DNA of 64,000 nt from Anaerolineae bacterium (GCA_022820665.1 JAJEFB010000034.1:1-64000); one strand, 5' to 3'. Counted from the first letter of the stretch, positions 48,799 to 58,677 are shown. The notes: generated by a model from the sequence alone, not told the origin. A program made the numbers and translations.

Positions 48799-49440
48799 AT
48801 GAAAGTTATTCTGCTGCAGGACTTGTACAAACATGGGGTAGCGGGCGAAGTGGTCAAAGTTGCGGATGGCTTCGCGCGCAACTATTTGATTCCCCGCAAG
48901 ATGGCCATCCAAGCCAGCGAATCCGCGTTGCGTCGAACGGAAAATGTCCGCAAGAATGTCGAAGCGCGCAAAGCGCAATACAACAATATGCTCAATGATT
49001 TGGGACGACAGATCGACGGCGTAGAGTTGATCTTTGGCCGCCGCGCCGCGTCCACGGGCAAGCTATTTGGCTCGGTGACGACACAGGAAATCGCCGACGA
49101 ACTTGATCGCGTGACCAGTGTTGACATCAACAGACGACGTATCAGCCAGCAATCGCTGCGAGAGATCGGCACGCATCAGGTGCCAGTGCGCCTCGGTACC
49201 GAAGTTTCCCCGATGCTGACGATTACTATCGTGCCCGAGGACGAATTGAGCGAATTCCTGGCCGCACGCGAACGCGGCGAAAAAGTCTCCGCCGAAGATA
49301 TCATGATGGAAGGGTTCAGTTACGCTACATCGGCAACGGACGAAGAAACCGAAGCCGCTGAAGCCTCCGACGAGGCGGAAGCCAGCGAGCCGCAAGCCGC
49401 GGACGAGCCGGCAATGGAAGGTGTCGAAGCCGAAACGTGA
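48799..49440 (+). CDS. rplI: Ribosomal protein L9 with acidic C-terminal extension
   Basis: 213 residues. The standard L9 portion occupies about 1-150: MKVILLQDLYKHGVAGEVVKVADGFARNYLIP, a long helix, and the C-terminal rRNA-binding domain ending near IVPEDELSEF. A further ~60 residues are strongly acidic and Ala/Glu rich (ATDEETEAAEASDEAEASEP) and not found in typical L9 (about 150 residues). GGAAGCAACG precedes the ATG. It is a single-gene transcript ended by a terminator at 49483. Confidence 0.95.
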   Translation: MKVILLQDLYKHGVAGEVVKVADGFARNYLIPRKMAIQASESALRRTENVRKNVEARKAQYNNMLNDLGRQIDGVELIFGRRAASTGKLFGSVTTQEIADELDRVTSVDINRRRISQQSLREIGTHQVPVRLGTEVSPMLTITIVPEDELSEFLAARERGEKVSAEDIMMEGFSYATSATDEETEAAEASDEAEASEPQAADEPAMEGVEAET

Positions 49441-49482
49441 TCAAGAAGACCGCCGCGCCATACAGCCGAATAATGCATCCTT

Positions 49483-49525
49483 AGCCCCGTTGGTTCCAGC
49501 AAGTAAAGAACGAACGGGGCTATTT
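49483..49525 (+). terminator. Terminator after rplI
   Basis: AGCCCCGTT (49483-49491) pairs perfectly with AACGGGGCT (49513-49521) across a 21-nt loop, followed by ATTTGATT. The stem is strong, the T tract weak. It sits just upstream of the RodZ-like gene. Confidence 0.65.
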
Positions 49526-49546
49526 GATTAAGGGTCGCCAGGTCGC

Positions 49547-50710
49547 ATGGATGCCTACTCTCTTGGACAATTCCTGCGCAGTTCACGCGAAGCGAAAGAG
49601 ATCGAGTTGGCGGAGGTTGTCGCCAAGCTGCGGATACGGCAGCCGATTCTGGAAGCATTTGAAGTCGGCGACTTTGCCGCCACCGAAATGTCCGAAATCC
49701 AGGTCCGCGGCATGCTGCGCAACTACGCGCGCTTCCTGGGCTTGGATGAAGATGATGTCTTGCGGCTTTATGACGACGCTCGCTTCGGCAAGAGCAGGCG
49801 TCGTCGTTGGCTCTGGCGCAGCGATAGAAAAGCCGACAGGAGCAGCCGACGCGGCGATCCGCCGCTACCCATGCAGGAAATCGACATCGAACAGAGCCGC
49901 AGCTTTCACCGACGTCGACTTTGGAGTGTATTCGCGCTGTTGGTCTTTTCCATCGCCGCCATCGGGACCATCGCATTTGTCACGATGGAACTGATAGGTC
50001 CTCAAGGCGCGGGGGAAGTCGCGGACAGCACAGCGGTAGCAGAGGCGCAGATTACCGCCCCACCTGTCCAAACCCTTGAAGCGGCGCCAACGGCTGCGCC
50101 GACGATCGCGACGTCAAGTCCCGCGCTCCGCTCCCGGTACAGCGGCAATGGCGTCCTCGTCAACATCCTGGTAACGCAGCGTAATTGGATGCGCATCATC
50201 GGCGATGGAGTTGAGCGCTTTGCCGGCATCGCCGTGCCGGATACCGTAGTTGAGTACAGCGCCTTGACGGAGATTGTCCTGAGCGCCAGCAACGCGAAGG
50301 GGCTTGATATTGAGTGGAACGGTCAGCCGCAGCAGCGCGCTGGCGGGCGCGGGCAGCGCGTGGATATTCGCTTCTCGGCGACGGATATCGCGTACAGCTT
50401 GGGTCCTGCCGGTGCGCCCACGCTGGTTAGCCCGACGACGCGGGCCACAGCTTACGCCGCTATGACCATTGCCGCGTTGACACCGAGCGACACGCCGGGT
50501 CCCAGCCCAACGCCGACCTTGACGCCTGTGCCGACCGATACCTTGACTCTTACGCCTGTGCCCACCCTTAGGCCCAGCATCACGCCCACAGCGAGCAATA
50601 CGCCAACCGCCACCAAAACGCCGACGATCACCTTGACGCCGACGGAGACGGCAATCCTGCCGCCGCGGATGACGCAGGCGGGGTTGATAACGAAGAAACA
50701 AAGCGCCTGA
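49547..50710 (+). CDS. RodZ-like helix-turn-helix membrane protein
   Basis: 387 residues. N-terminal HTH_25/Xre-like domain (about 1-75, with FLRSSREAKEIELAEVVAKLRI and FEVGDF), a basic cytoplasmic linker, one membrane helix (about 126-148), then an outside DUF4115-type beta domain (about 200-285) and a Thr/Pro-rich tail (about 305-375). In other bacteria RodZ links MreB to the elongation machinery. The Thr/Pro tail is extra and suits surface display. Encoded 107 bp after rplI and 63 bp before rimO. Confidence 0.85.
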   Translation: MDAYSLGQFLRSSREAKEIELAEVVAKLRIRQPILEAFEVGDFAATEMSEIQVRGMLRNYARFLGLDEDDVLRLYDDARFGKSRRRRWLWRSDRKADRSSRRGDPPLPMQEIDIEQSRSFHRRRLWSVFALLVFSIAAIGTIAFVTMELIGPQGAGEVADSTAVAEAQITAPPVQTLEAAPTAAPTIATSSPALRSRYSGNGVLVNILVTQRNWMRIIGDGVERFAGIAVPDTVVEYSALTEIVLSASNAKGLDIEWNGQPQQRAGGRGQRVDIRFSATDIAYSLGPAGAPTLVSPTTRATAYAAMTIAALTPSDTPGPSPTPTLTPVPTDTLTLTPVPTLRPSITPTASNTPTATKTPTITLTPTETAILPPRMTQAGLITKKQSA

Positions 50711-50773
50711 TGTCCGTTCCGTTTCTGACGGACCTGGGCTATCATAACGGCTTCTGAATGACGGGATAAATTC

Positions 50774-52228
50774 ATGCGGATTCCAGTCGACCTACCAAAA
50801 CGCGACAAATATTTCTTGCTCAGCCTGGGCTGCTCCAAGAATTCGGTGGACAGCGAGAGCATCGCGCAAATATTGCACGGGCGTGGCATGAGCGGCACAG
50901 GCGATCCAGAATCGGCCGAGGTGATGATCGTCAATACCTGCGGCTTCATCAACACGGCCAAAGAAGAATCGATCGCGGCCTTGCGCGAACTGGCGGAAGT
51001 CAAGCGCGCGGACCAGATGCTGATCGCTGCGGGCTGCTTGTCCCAGCGCTACGGTGAGACCTTGGCGCAAGAAGTGCCCGGTTTGGATGGCGTGATCGGC
51101 ACGCGGCGCTGGATGGATATCTTCGATCTCATCACCCGGCTGCGCCAGCGAAAGCACCCGGAACCGCTTTATCACTTGCCCACCGATGCCAAGGTAGTCG
51201 GGCTGGAGGAAAAAGGCGTTCTGCGCGCCAGCGTTCAAGGCGCTTACGCCTATTTGAAGATCGCGGATGGCTGCCGCCGGCCCTGCGCTTTCTGCGCCAT
51301 TCCAGGGATCAAAGGCACGGCGGTCAGCCGGCCGCTGGAATCCATTGTGGCCGAGGCTTCGCGATTGCAGGATACAGGCCTGAAAGAGCTGATGCTGATC
51401 GCGCAAGATAGCACCGACTATGGCTATGACCTGGGAATGAAAGACGGATTGGCCCAGCTTCTGGACGCGATTGCCGAAGCTGCGCCCGGGATTCCCTGGC
51501 TGCGCATCATGTACGCATATCCCGGTTATGTCACGCCACGTCTAATGGAGACCATGGCGAAACACAGACAGGTCTTGCCATACCTGGATATGCCATTGCA
51601 GCACGGCCATCGCGAAACGCTGAAGCGCATGAGACGTCCGGCCAAGGTCGAATGGGTCTACCAGACAATTGGCAAGTTGAGAGAACTGATGCCGGACCTG
51701 GCGGTGCGCACAACCTTTATCGTGGGTTATCCCGGCGAAACGGAAGAAGAGTTCCATGCCCTTTTGACCATGCTGCGCGATCTGGAGTTTGATCGCGTCG
51801 GCGCTTTCCAATACAGTTACGAATTGGGTACACCGAGCGCCGCATTGCCCAATCATGTTGACGACGCGATTAAGCTGGACCGTTACGAGCGACTGATGGA
51901 ATTGCAGCAGGGTATCAGTTTGAAGAAAAACCAGGAGCTGGTCGGCAAAACACTGGATATCTTGGTAGAAGGCCATGGCGTCGGCGAAGATGAAGACGGC
52001 CTGAATACGGGCGATGTCATAAGCTTGGGTCGCAGCTACCGCGACGCGCCGGAAATCGACGGATACGTGCTGGTGGAAGGCGAATTGCCGGTCGGGGAGA
52101 TCGTCCCGGCGCGCGTAACCGGCGCAACCGCCTATGATTTGTTGGCGACGGTAGACTTGAAGTCGCCCGCCATCGTTGAGGCGAGCAGAATTTACGGCGA
52201 AGGCATGATTGATCTCAAATCCGTCTAA
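50774..52228 (+). CDS. rimO: Ribosomal protein S12 methylthiotransferase RimO
   Basis: 484 residues. An N-terminal MTTase domain with cysteines in LGCSKNSVDSE, NTCGF and AGCLSQRY; the radical-SAM site CRRPCAFC (about 168-175); and a TRAM-like C-terminal domain. RimO adds a methylthio group to an aspartate of S12. ATG at 50774 is the first in-frame start after the RodZ-like stop. It ends 12 bp before the convergent O-methyltransferase gene. Confidence 0.93.
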   Translation: MRIPVDLPKRDKYFLLSLGCSKNSVDSESIAQILHGRGMSGTGDPESAEVMIVNTCGFINTAKEESIAALRELAEVKRADQMLIAAGCLSQRYGETLAQEVPGLDGVIGTRRWMDIFDLITRLRQRKHPEPLYHLPTDAKVVGLEEKGVLRASVQGAYAYLKIADGCRRPCAFCAIPGIKGTAVSRPLESIVAEASRLQDTGLKELMLIAQDSTDYGYDLGMKDGLAQLLDAIAEAAPGIPWLRIMYAYPGYVTPRLMETMAKHRQVLPYLDMPLQHGHRETLKRMRRPAKVEWVYQTIGKLRELMPDLAVRTTFIVGYPGETEEEFHALLTMLRDLEFDRVGAFQYSYELGTPSAALPNHVDDAIKLDRYERLMELQQGISLKKNQELVGKTLDILVEGHGVGEDEDGLNTGDVISLGRSYRDAPEIDGYVLVEGELPVGEIVPARVTGATAYDLLATVDLKSPAIVEASRIYGEGMIDLKSV

Positions 52229-52240
52229 CGCTGCCGCGCG

Positions 52241-52882
52241 TCAATCAACCTTGACCCCCAAAGCCAAGCCGTCCCCGACTTCGATGATTGTGCTTTCAAA
52301 TGCCGGGTGCTCGGCCAGCATCTGGTTGAAGCGAACCAGCCCGTAATCGTCTTCGCTTTGCGGGCTCAGGATTTGACCGCCCCAAAAGGCATTATGCGCC
52401 ATGACAATGCCGCCGCAGCGCAGGTGTTCCGCGGCCCAACTAAAGTAATGCGGGTAGCTGACCTTGTCGGCATCGACGAAAAGCGCGTCAAAGGGCGCGT
52501 CCACTGCCAGCTTGTCCAGGATCTGCCTGCCGTCTCCCTGCAGCACCGATACCTTGTCAGCCAAACCTGCCCGCTGAATATGAGCGCGCGCCAAAGCGCA
52601 ATGCTGGCTGCTCTTGTCAATTGTTATCAGCCGGCCATCACTGGGCAAAGCCCGCGCGATCCAAATGGCGCTGTAGCCGGCCAGGGCGCCAACTTCAACG
52701 ACTTTCCGCGCGGCGCACATTCGTACAAAGAGCTGGACCATCAAGCCTTCATGCGGCTGCAGATTGATTTGCGGCAGGCCGTGTTCGGCAGTTTGCTGAC
52801 GGACAAAGGCCAGCAGCTCGTCTTCGCGAACAAATATGTCGTTCACGTATTCGCGCAATTGCTGCGTTATAGTTTCGTTCAT
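52241..52882 (-). CDS. SAM-dependent O-methyltransferase
   Basis: 213 residues of the catechol O-methyltransferase-like group: VVEVGALAGYSAIWIARALP (SAM binding), DGRLITIDKS, FDALFVDADKVSY with metal-ligand type Asp residues, and GGIVMAHNAFWGG. These enzymes methylate catechols, phenylpropanoids or modified tRNA bases. Substrate unknown. It is the last gene of the minus-strand run, starting 2 nt after the RNase Z stop. Confidence 0.87.
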   Translation of the reverse strand: MNETITQQLREYVNDIFVREDELLAFVRQQTAEHGLPQINLQPHEGLMVQLFVRMCAARKVVEVGALAGYSAIWIARALPSDGRLITIDKSSQHCALARAHIQRAGLADKVSVLQGDGRQILDKLAVDAPFDALFVDADKVSYPHYFSWAAEHLRCGGIVMAHNAFWGGQILSPQSEDDYGLVRFNQMLAEHPAFESTIIEVGDGLALGVKVD

Positions 52883-52884
52883 GA

Positions 52885-53874
52885 TTACTCTCCAGTCTCG
52901 ACAAGGTCGTCCTTGGCGCCCGCGGCGTCGCGCCGCTTGATCTTCTGAGGGAGGCGATCGCGAAAAACAGCGAAGTGATCCAGATCGCGCGCCACATAGG
53001 AGTTTGAGAAATGTCGTCGCGCTTCGCGTATGACCTCGAACTCCCGGTAGCGCCGGGAAATATGTGTCAGGAACAGGTACTTGACGTTACAGTCGCGCGC
53101 AAGTTCCGCCGCCTGCCGCGCGGTGATATGGCCAACCTGTTCGGCGATATCGGCGTGCTCGTCGAGATAAGTCGACTCAATCACCAGGGCGTCGGCATCC
53201 TGCACCGCTGCGTGCAAGTTATTCGTTTGAGCAACATCGCCGGTCACCACGACTTTAGCGCCTTTGATCAGGCCCCCCAATACCTGATCCGGATTGATCG
53301 TCCGGCCATCGGCGAGCCTCACCGCTTGTCCCGCCACCAGTCGGCTTCTTTCGGGTCCCATCGGTACGCCAAGCGCCTCGGCCCGGTCGGCCAAAAACGG
53401 ACGGCGCGAATCCTCTTCAAATATATAGCCGTAACACTCGCGGCCACGGTGGTGAACTGGAAACGCGCGCACGGAGAACTTACGTCCTTTGAAGAGCAGC
53501 TTGTCCGGCATGGTGCGGTAGAAATAAATCGGCAGCGGTGGCGTCTCCTTGCGGAACACCACCTCGTAGACCAGCGACTGAACGCGCTCTATGGCCGGCA
53601 AGCCTCCCCAGATGTGGATTTCTTCCATCGCTTCCCAACGTCCAAAGGTAGAAAGCAAGCCGCCCAAACCCAGCAAATGGTCCAGGTGGGCATGGGTCAA
53701 GAAGATATGATTCAGACGCTTGAAACCAATGCCGCTGCGCAGAATCTGCCGCTGCGTGCCTTCTCCACAATCGACCAGAAAGCGCTGTTCTTCAGCAAGA
53801 ATCGCCAGCGACGGCAAGCCGCGATGAATCGAAGGCGCGGATGCCGATGTGCCCAGGAATACAAGTTCGAACAT
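52885..53874 (-). CDS. rnz: Ribonuclease Z
   Basis: 329 residues. The beta-lactamase-like metal motif reads THAHLDH (about 60-66), with further ligands in FPVHH, VVTGD and FLTHISRRY. N-terminal FLGTSASAPSIHRGLPS is the RNase Z signature. It trims tRNA 3' trailers. In the metal motif Leu replaces the usual Gly (HxHGDH). Its ATG directly follows the upstream glycosyltransferase TGA, so translation is coupled. Confidence 0.92.
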   Translation of the reverse strand: MFELVFLGTSASAPSIHRGLPSLAILAEEQRFLVDCGEGTQRQILRSGIGFKRLNHIFLTHAHLDHLLGLGGLLSTFGRWEAMEEIHIWGGLPAIERVQSLVYEVVFRKETPPLPIYFYRTMPDKLLFKGRKFSVRAFPVHHRGRECYGYIFEEDSRRPFLADRAEALGVPMGPERSRLVAGQAVRLADGRTINPDQVLGGLIKGAKVVVTGDVAQTNNLHAAVQDADALVIESTYLDEHADIAEQVGHITARQAAELARDCNVKYLFLTHISRRYREFEVIREARRHFSNSYVARDLDHFAVFRDRLPQKIKRRDAAGAKDDLVETGE

Positions 53875-55968
53875 TCAGTTGCTGCCTTCTTCGGTGTTGG
53901 GGTTTTCTTGCACCTCTATAGCATACAGGAAGATGCGATCACCGTAAGGTTGATCATCCTTAAAGGCAGAGAGGCGTTCCGCCACCGTTTGGCGGTATGC
54001 GCCCACAGATACGAAGTATTCGCCAGCCAACGCAGTCTCTGGCAAGACTATGGAAGTCACTTGAATGAAGACATCACGATCGTGCAGGCGCGCTGGATTT
54101 ACGCTGATCACATCGCGCCCCTTGATCAAGGTGACCGGATCGGAGAGAATATGCGTGAAGAGTGTAAGATCCGCCGGGACCATGCCTTCCGCCCGCCAAT
54201 ATGTAATCACATCCACCGTCTCGCCTGGCAAGTACTGGCGTTCCACATTGGGCTGATAGCCGAGAAAGGTCAGGTTTGCGCCGAAACGGATGGGGGCCGG
54301 TACAGGCACCGCCTCCCCGGCAAAATCGGGGTCATACCAGACTGGCGCCATGGTAGTGAATTCGCCGGCGCGGTCCGCCAGCAAGTCCGCTAGCTCAAGT
54401 TCAATGACTGTATTACGCGGAAGCTTGCCAACAGCCGGCTGGCCGTACGACAACCACTCCCACAAGTAAGGGTGCGCGTTATTGCGGTTTTCCTCCCTGA
54501 AGAACACCACGCGTTGTCGAGCGCCACCATCTGCCAGTATCAGACTTCTCGCGCAATCCGCTTCATCGTAGTCGAGATCGCTGCGGTTCATCATTAACAA
54601 GGTCTTTTCGCTGTCGTTCAACAATTCTTTTGGCTCGGTATTTTGCCAATTGGAATTGCAGAAGACGGTCGGTATGTCATTGCCCATGGCATCGAGATAA
54701 TGCGCAATTAGACCCAACTCGCCGCTGACCAAAGGGACAACCCGCTCGTCGTTGCGCCAGCCGACAAAAAGATCTTGCCAAGTCCAGAGAAAGTTAAGCG
54801 CAAACAGGCACAGTGCCCCGGCAACTGCCATCCTGCGAAAGACTACGTCAGCGAAAATCGAAGTCCGGATCAAAGAGTAAAAGCCGATGCCAAAAAAGAG
54901 CGCGAGCTGCGGCAAGATGACCGCCATGCGCGCGAAATTGGGGCTCTCTTTGACGATCAGCGCGGCCGGCAGCGCAACGAAACCCGTGATCAACAGCAGC
55001 ATGAAGCGGGGTCTGTGCCGGCGAACAATGCAAATGACGATGCCCACGAGCGCGAACAAGCCGCTAAAGGCGTCGACGAGAGGACGATCGGGCAGATTGT
55101 GCAGAGGATTGCTATCGCCTATGCGCACGACCCCGAGCAAGCCGTCGACGATGGAGCGCAGCAAGCCGTCGGTGTATTGCGACAAGATCCGCTGGCCGGC
55201 GGCGTATTGGGGCACATTGATCGACGAGATCAGATATGGCATAGCGATGATGATCATAACGAGAATCGCGAAACCGGTGTAGCTGCGGCGCTGCCGAAAC
55301 ATGGCATTGCGGATGTACAAGAGATGTCCAATGTACAACATGCAACCCAAGACAATGAACAAGCTTGAAGGATGTAGATAAAAGCCCATGCCGAGCAAGG
55401 CGCCCAGCGCCGCAAAGGAAATGACATTGGAGGTTACAACGCGCGTGCGCCGGTACACGGGCAGCGACCGGGCAAGCGCCAACATGGTGGCCGAGACCAG
55501 AAACACGACTACGGCATCGCTGGTGACACTGCGCGCGAGGATGATATTGCTCAGGTTAAAAGCCACCAGTCCCGATGACATGACACCGACAATGGGATTA
55601 AAAAGATGCCTGCCGAGGGTGTAGATAATGGCAATCGAGACCAGGCTCAACCAGACGGAGAGAATCCGGTAGCCGATGGTGCCCTCGCCCACAAAGAGCG
55701 TCACAACGGCGACAAAGACATGGTACATGCCTTCGCGACCGCCGCCCTCGCCGGGGAAAAAGACGAAGATATCGCCTTGCCGAACGTTGTCGACCAGACG
55801 AATGTTGATGATCTCGTCTTCACTGAAGCCACCGGGAACATTTGCCAGATCGGCCGTTCGAAGGAGAGCGGCGAAAAGCAAGAGCAGGATGGCAAAAAAG
55901 TAGCTCATCCGGCTGGTCATCACCGCGTGGCCTTTTACCATGTTGATCAGCGTAGAGTCCGTTGTCAT
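53875..55968 (-). CDS. GT39-type membrane glycosyltransferase
   Basis: 697 residues with about 12 membrane helices in the first ~430 residues and an outside C-terminal domain. The acidic motif in GGFSEDEIINIRLVD (about 47-60) matches the catalytic loop of ArnT/PMT-like transferases, which move sugars from polyprenyl-phosphate to a surface acceptor. AGGGAAG precedes ATG 55968. The C-terminal ~180 residues are beta-rich and not typical of ArnT. It follows three glycoside-hydrolase paralogues, suggesting joint action on a surface glycan. Confidence 0.8.
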   Translation of the reverse strand: MTTDSTLINMVKGHAVMTSRMSYFFAILLLLFAALLRTADLANVPGGFSEDEIINIRLVDNVRQGDIFVFFPGEGGGREGMYHVFVAVVTLFVGEGTIGYRILSVWLSLVSIAIIYTLGRHLFNPIVGVMSSGLVAFNLSNIILARSVTSDAVVVFLVSATMLALARSLPVYRRTRVVTSNVISFAALGALLGMGFYLHPSSLFIVLGCMLYIGHLLYIRNAMFRQRRSYTGFAILVMIIIAMPYLISSINVPQYAAGQRILSQYTDGLLRSIVDGLLGVVRIGDSNPLHNLPDRPLVDAFSGLFALVGIVICIVRRHRPRFMLLLITGFVALPAALIVKESPNFARMAVILPQLALFFGIGFYSLIRTSIFADVVFRRMAVAGALCLFALNFLWTWQDLFVGWRNDERVVPLVSGELGLIAHYLDAMGNDIPTVFCNSNWQNTEPKELLNDSEKTLLMMNRSDLDYDEADCARSLILADGGARQRVVFFREENRNNAHPYLWEWLSYGQPAVGKLPRNTVIELELADLLADRAGEFTTMAPVWYDPDFAGEAVPVPAPIRFGANLTFLGYQPNVERQYLPGETVDVITYWRAEGMVPADLTLFTHILSDPVTLIKGRDVISVNPARLHDRDVFIQVTSIVLPETALAGEYFVSVGAYRQTVAERLSAFKDDQPYGDRIFLYAIEVQENPNTEEGSN

Positions 55969-56015
55969 GAGACTTCCCTAGTCTGCGTTAGCGGGATTAG
56001 GGCGAAAGCCGTCTG

Positions 56016-57233
56016 TCACGGACAGACTGGAGCGATTTCTTCGCCAAGAGCCACTGGTCCATCGGCTGGGCGTCGCGCAATAATGTATTCTCCACAGACT
56101 TTGCGCATGTTCGCCAGCTTGATATAAGCCTCGCGCGGCGCGCCGCTTGCAGGATCCAGGATAGACCACCAGTATTCTTCGTCCTGCGGCAGCCAGGTCA
56201 GATCCGGCATGTAAATCAGCGTCATCAAGCCGATCCACGGGCGCCAGTTGGCAATGGCGTACTCATAAGCCCGCTCCAAATAGTCCGCCTGCTGCTCTTC
56301 GGTAACGCCAAACCAAGCATAGTCCGGGTTACGCGCATCGGTAGTGTATCCAAATTCCATGATTGCCATTTGACGCGCATCATCATTGTACCGCAACATG
56401 ATCTTTCGCAAATCTTCCACGCGCCGAAAGGTAAACCAGCGCGCCTTAGCCTCTTGATCATCGGGACCAATCTCGGGCGGGGCGTAACCCGGAGCATGGA
56501 CCCCGACGACATCAATGTATCGCTGGAAATCGTTACGGTACATGTGGTCAAGAAACACATCGTCGGGCGTGGCTCGCTCGTCGTTGGTGCCGGTCGGCGA
56601 CAAACCTGCCGAGATCAATATGGCATTCGAGTCCGCTTGCCGGATCGCCCGGCTGCAAGCCCCAAGCAACTCGACGTAGGCTGCCGCATCGGGCCGGGTA
56701 TTGCCCCATTCGCGACCGAGGTTCGGTTCATTCCAGATCTGGTAGGCCGAAATTCGGCCGCGATAGCGTTGGGCAATAGCGGAACAGAAGTTGGCCCAGT
56801 TTCCAAGATCTGCCGGTGGCGAGTCGTGCGCGTCGGGATCGGCCGATTCCACACGAGCCCAGTCGGGGACTTTTCCCAAGCGCGCGACCAATTGCAATCC
56901 CCGCTCTTCAACCGACTCCACGATTCGATCAGACTGTTCCCACATCCACTGCCCCTTGCGCGGTTCCAGGTCGCTCCAGGCGAAGGTCTGTTTGACATGG
57001 CTGAAGGACATCAATCGGACTAAATGGAGATGCAAGCCACGCTGCGGCTCGTTCCACCAGAGGAAGGTCTGTATGCCGTAGGTCAGTGACGGAAATGGCG
57101 GATCCACTATCGCGCTTGCCTTGAAAGGGTCTTGTTCCGGGCGGGTCCCTATCCAGACACTGGCGCCTGCAACAGCGATAGCCGCCAGCGCCAGCAGATA
57201 GGCGGGAACTCCCCGCGCCATGATCTTGAGCAT
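56016..57233 (-). CDS. Clan GH-A (GH39/GH5-like) membrane-anchored glycoside hydrolase, paralogue 3
   Basis: 405 residues from ATG 57233, immediately after the upstream TAA; the open frame reaches 57317. One N-terminal helix (about 4-24) anchors a TIM-barrel with IWNEPNLGREW (acid/base Glu) and MEFGYTT (nucleophile Glu). Substrate unknown. Residues surrounding both motifs match the two upstream paralogues, including the LSPTG-ND loop and VGVHAPGY. Codes for a protein facing outside the membrane. Confidence 0.82.
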   Translation of the reverse strand: MLKIMARGVPAYLLALAAIAVAGASVWIGTRPEQDPFKASAIVDPPFPSLTYGIQTFLWWNEPQRGLHLHLVRLMSFSHVKQTFAWSDLEPRKGQWMWEQSDRIVESVEERGLQLVARLGKVPDWARVESADPDAHDSPPADLGNWANFCSAIAQRYRGRISAYQIWNEPNLGREWGNTRPDAAAYVELLGACSRAIRQADSNAILISAGLSPTGTNDERATPDDVFLDHMYRNDFQRYIDVVGVHAPGYAPPEIGPDDQEAKARWFTFRRVEDLRKIMLRYNDDARQMAIMEFGYTTDARNPDYAWFGVTEEQQADYLERAYEYAIANWRPWIGLMTLIYMPDLTWLPQDEEYWWSILDPASGAPREAYIKLANMRKVCGEYIIARRPADGPVALGEEIAPVCP

Positions 57234-57234
57234 C

Positions 57235-58677
57235 TTATGAACTCGTTCGCGCCCGGTAATCCCTTTGCCAGGCGCGGATGGCATCGTAGGCTGGTCGGAA
57301 GTTGAAGCCGGGTCCAATCAGCGAATAGGGAACATTGTCGTTATCGACCGCCCAGCCCGCTTGCGGACCGTAGTTGAAGTTCCAAATGAAAGCCAGCCAG
57401 ACGAAGTCCCAGTCCGCCATATTGGACATGGCCTGCGGGATCCACTCCGCCTGCTCTTCCAAAGTATTGTCGTAAGCGAAGTCAAAGCCTTCGCGTACGC
57501 CTTCCAGATCTTCGGCAGAGGGCCAGCCGAATTCGGTCACGCAAAGTCTGGTATCTTTGCCGGCTGCCCGGATGCGATTGGCGTAACCTTCCAAGGTGCT
57601 GCGGAAGCTCCAGCTATGATGCGGGTTGTCGAAAGGACCGCGGAAGGACGCGTTCGGATCGTCCGGTATCTCGTTATAGCGATAATCGGGACCGATATTG
57701 TAACCGTTGTGATGGGCGCCGACGCAATCCGCCCAATCCAGCATACCGGCGGCGATGAGTTGATCCATATAGTTGAAATCGTCATAGGCTCCGACCCCGT
57801 CGTTGATGCCCGTTGGGGATAGCGCGCCACTGATAACGATGATACCGGGTTCGATGGCTTTGATGGTTTCGTAGGAGGTTTGCAAAAGCTTGACATAATC
57901 CGCCGCGTTCAAACCGTTGACCGATGTCCATTCCCGGTCGATATTTTGTTCGTTCCAGATTTCGACGGCATGTATTTTGCCCGGATAGCGCTTGAGGATC
58001 GCGGCGACAAAATCGGCATAAACTTGCGGATCGGCCGGTGGGCCTTGTCGCTCCAGAACAACCCCGGGCTCGCGCGCCCAATCGGGCGCGGTCACAACAG
58101 AAAGCAGTAGCTTGACAGCAAATTTTTCGGCGCTGGGCATAACCAAATCAAGCGCGCTCCAGTCGATCTTCCCCTGCTCCGGTTCCATAAATTCCCAGCG
58201 GACTTGCTGCTTAACCCAGGTTAATCCCAGATCGCCGGCAACCGAACTGTACCAGGCGTCTTGATTGTCGGCATTTAAGTCGGGCGCATGCTCGACCTGA
58301 ATGCCGACCTGATAGCGGGTATCGGCTACCGGCAGCAGCGTCGGCGTCGGGCTCGGTTCCGGCGTACTGGTGAGCGTCGGAATGTCAGTCGCTTCGTAGG
58401 CCATGACGGGCACGGTTGGTTCCTGCGTGACGGATGTAGGCGTTGATGTCGGTTCTGGCGTCACGCTTGGCAGTACAACGACTGGGGCCGGCGCTTCATC
58501 CGGAGTCTCTTGTCCCAGTGTTCCAAGGGGCAAAGGGTTGCTTGAACCGGGATCCACAGCGGAGGGATTGTATGTGAAGTAGATTGCCAGGAAGGTGGAC
58601 AAGCCCACGACAAAGGTAATTGAGAGCCATATGGCGACAAAGCCGCGAATCTGCTTGTATACGGTTTTGGTTACCAT
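57235..58677 (-). CDS. Clan GH-A membrane-anchored glycoside hydrolase, paralogue 2
   Basis: 480 residues from ATG 58677 with AAGGAG six nt upstream. An N-terminal membrane helix (about 12-34) is followed by a Thr/Pro-rich linker (about 55-115) and the catalytic barrel with IWNEQNIDREW (Gln in place of Pro after the acid/base Glu) and VTEFGWPS. The NE-Q variant may affect catalysis only slightly since the Glu is kept. Next gene starts within 2 nt of its stop. Confidence 0.82.
   Translation of the reverse strand: MVTKTVYKQIRGFVAIWLSITFVVGLSTFLAIYFTYNPSAVDPGSSNPLPLGTLGQETPDEAPAPVVVLPSVTPEPTSTPTSVTQEPTVPVMAYEATDIPTLTSTPEPSPTPTLLPVADTRYQVGIQVEHAPDLNADNQDAWYSSVAGDLGLTWVKQQVRWEFMEPEQGKIDWSALDLVMPSAEKFAVKLLLSVVTAPDWAREPGVVLERQGPPADPQVYADFVAAILKRYPGKIHAVEIWNEQNIDREWTSVNGLNAADYVKLLQTSYETIKAIEPGIIVISGALSPTGINDGVGAYDDFNYMDQLIAAGMLDWADCVGAHHNGYNIGPDYRYNEIPDDPNASFRGPFDNPHHSWSFRSTLEGYANRIRAAGKDTRLCVTEFGWPSAEDLEGVREGFDFAYDNTLEEQAEWIPQAMSNMADWDFVWLAFIWNFNYGPQAGWAVDNDNVPYSLIGPGFNFRPAYDAIRAWQRDYRARTSS

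Noticed and set aside
48601..48978. N-terminal extension of MurJ
   Set aside because: Would run through the rplI promoter and add non-homologous residues; ATG 48600 has a good ribosome site and natural MurJ start.
53011..54393. 460-codon plus-strand frame
   Set aside because: Antisense shadow of RNase Z and the glycosyltransferase, both with clear motifs.
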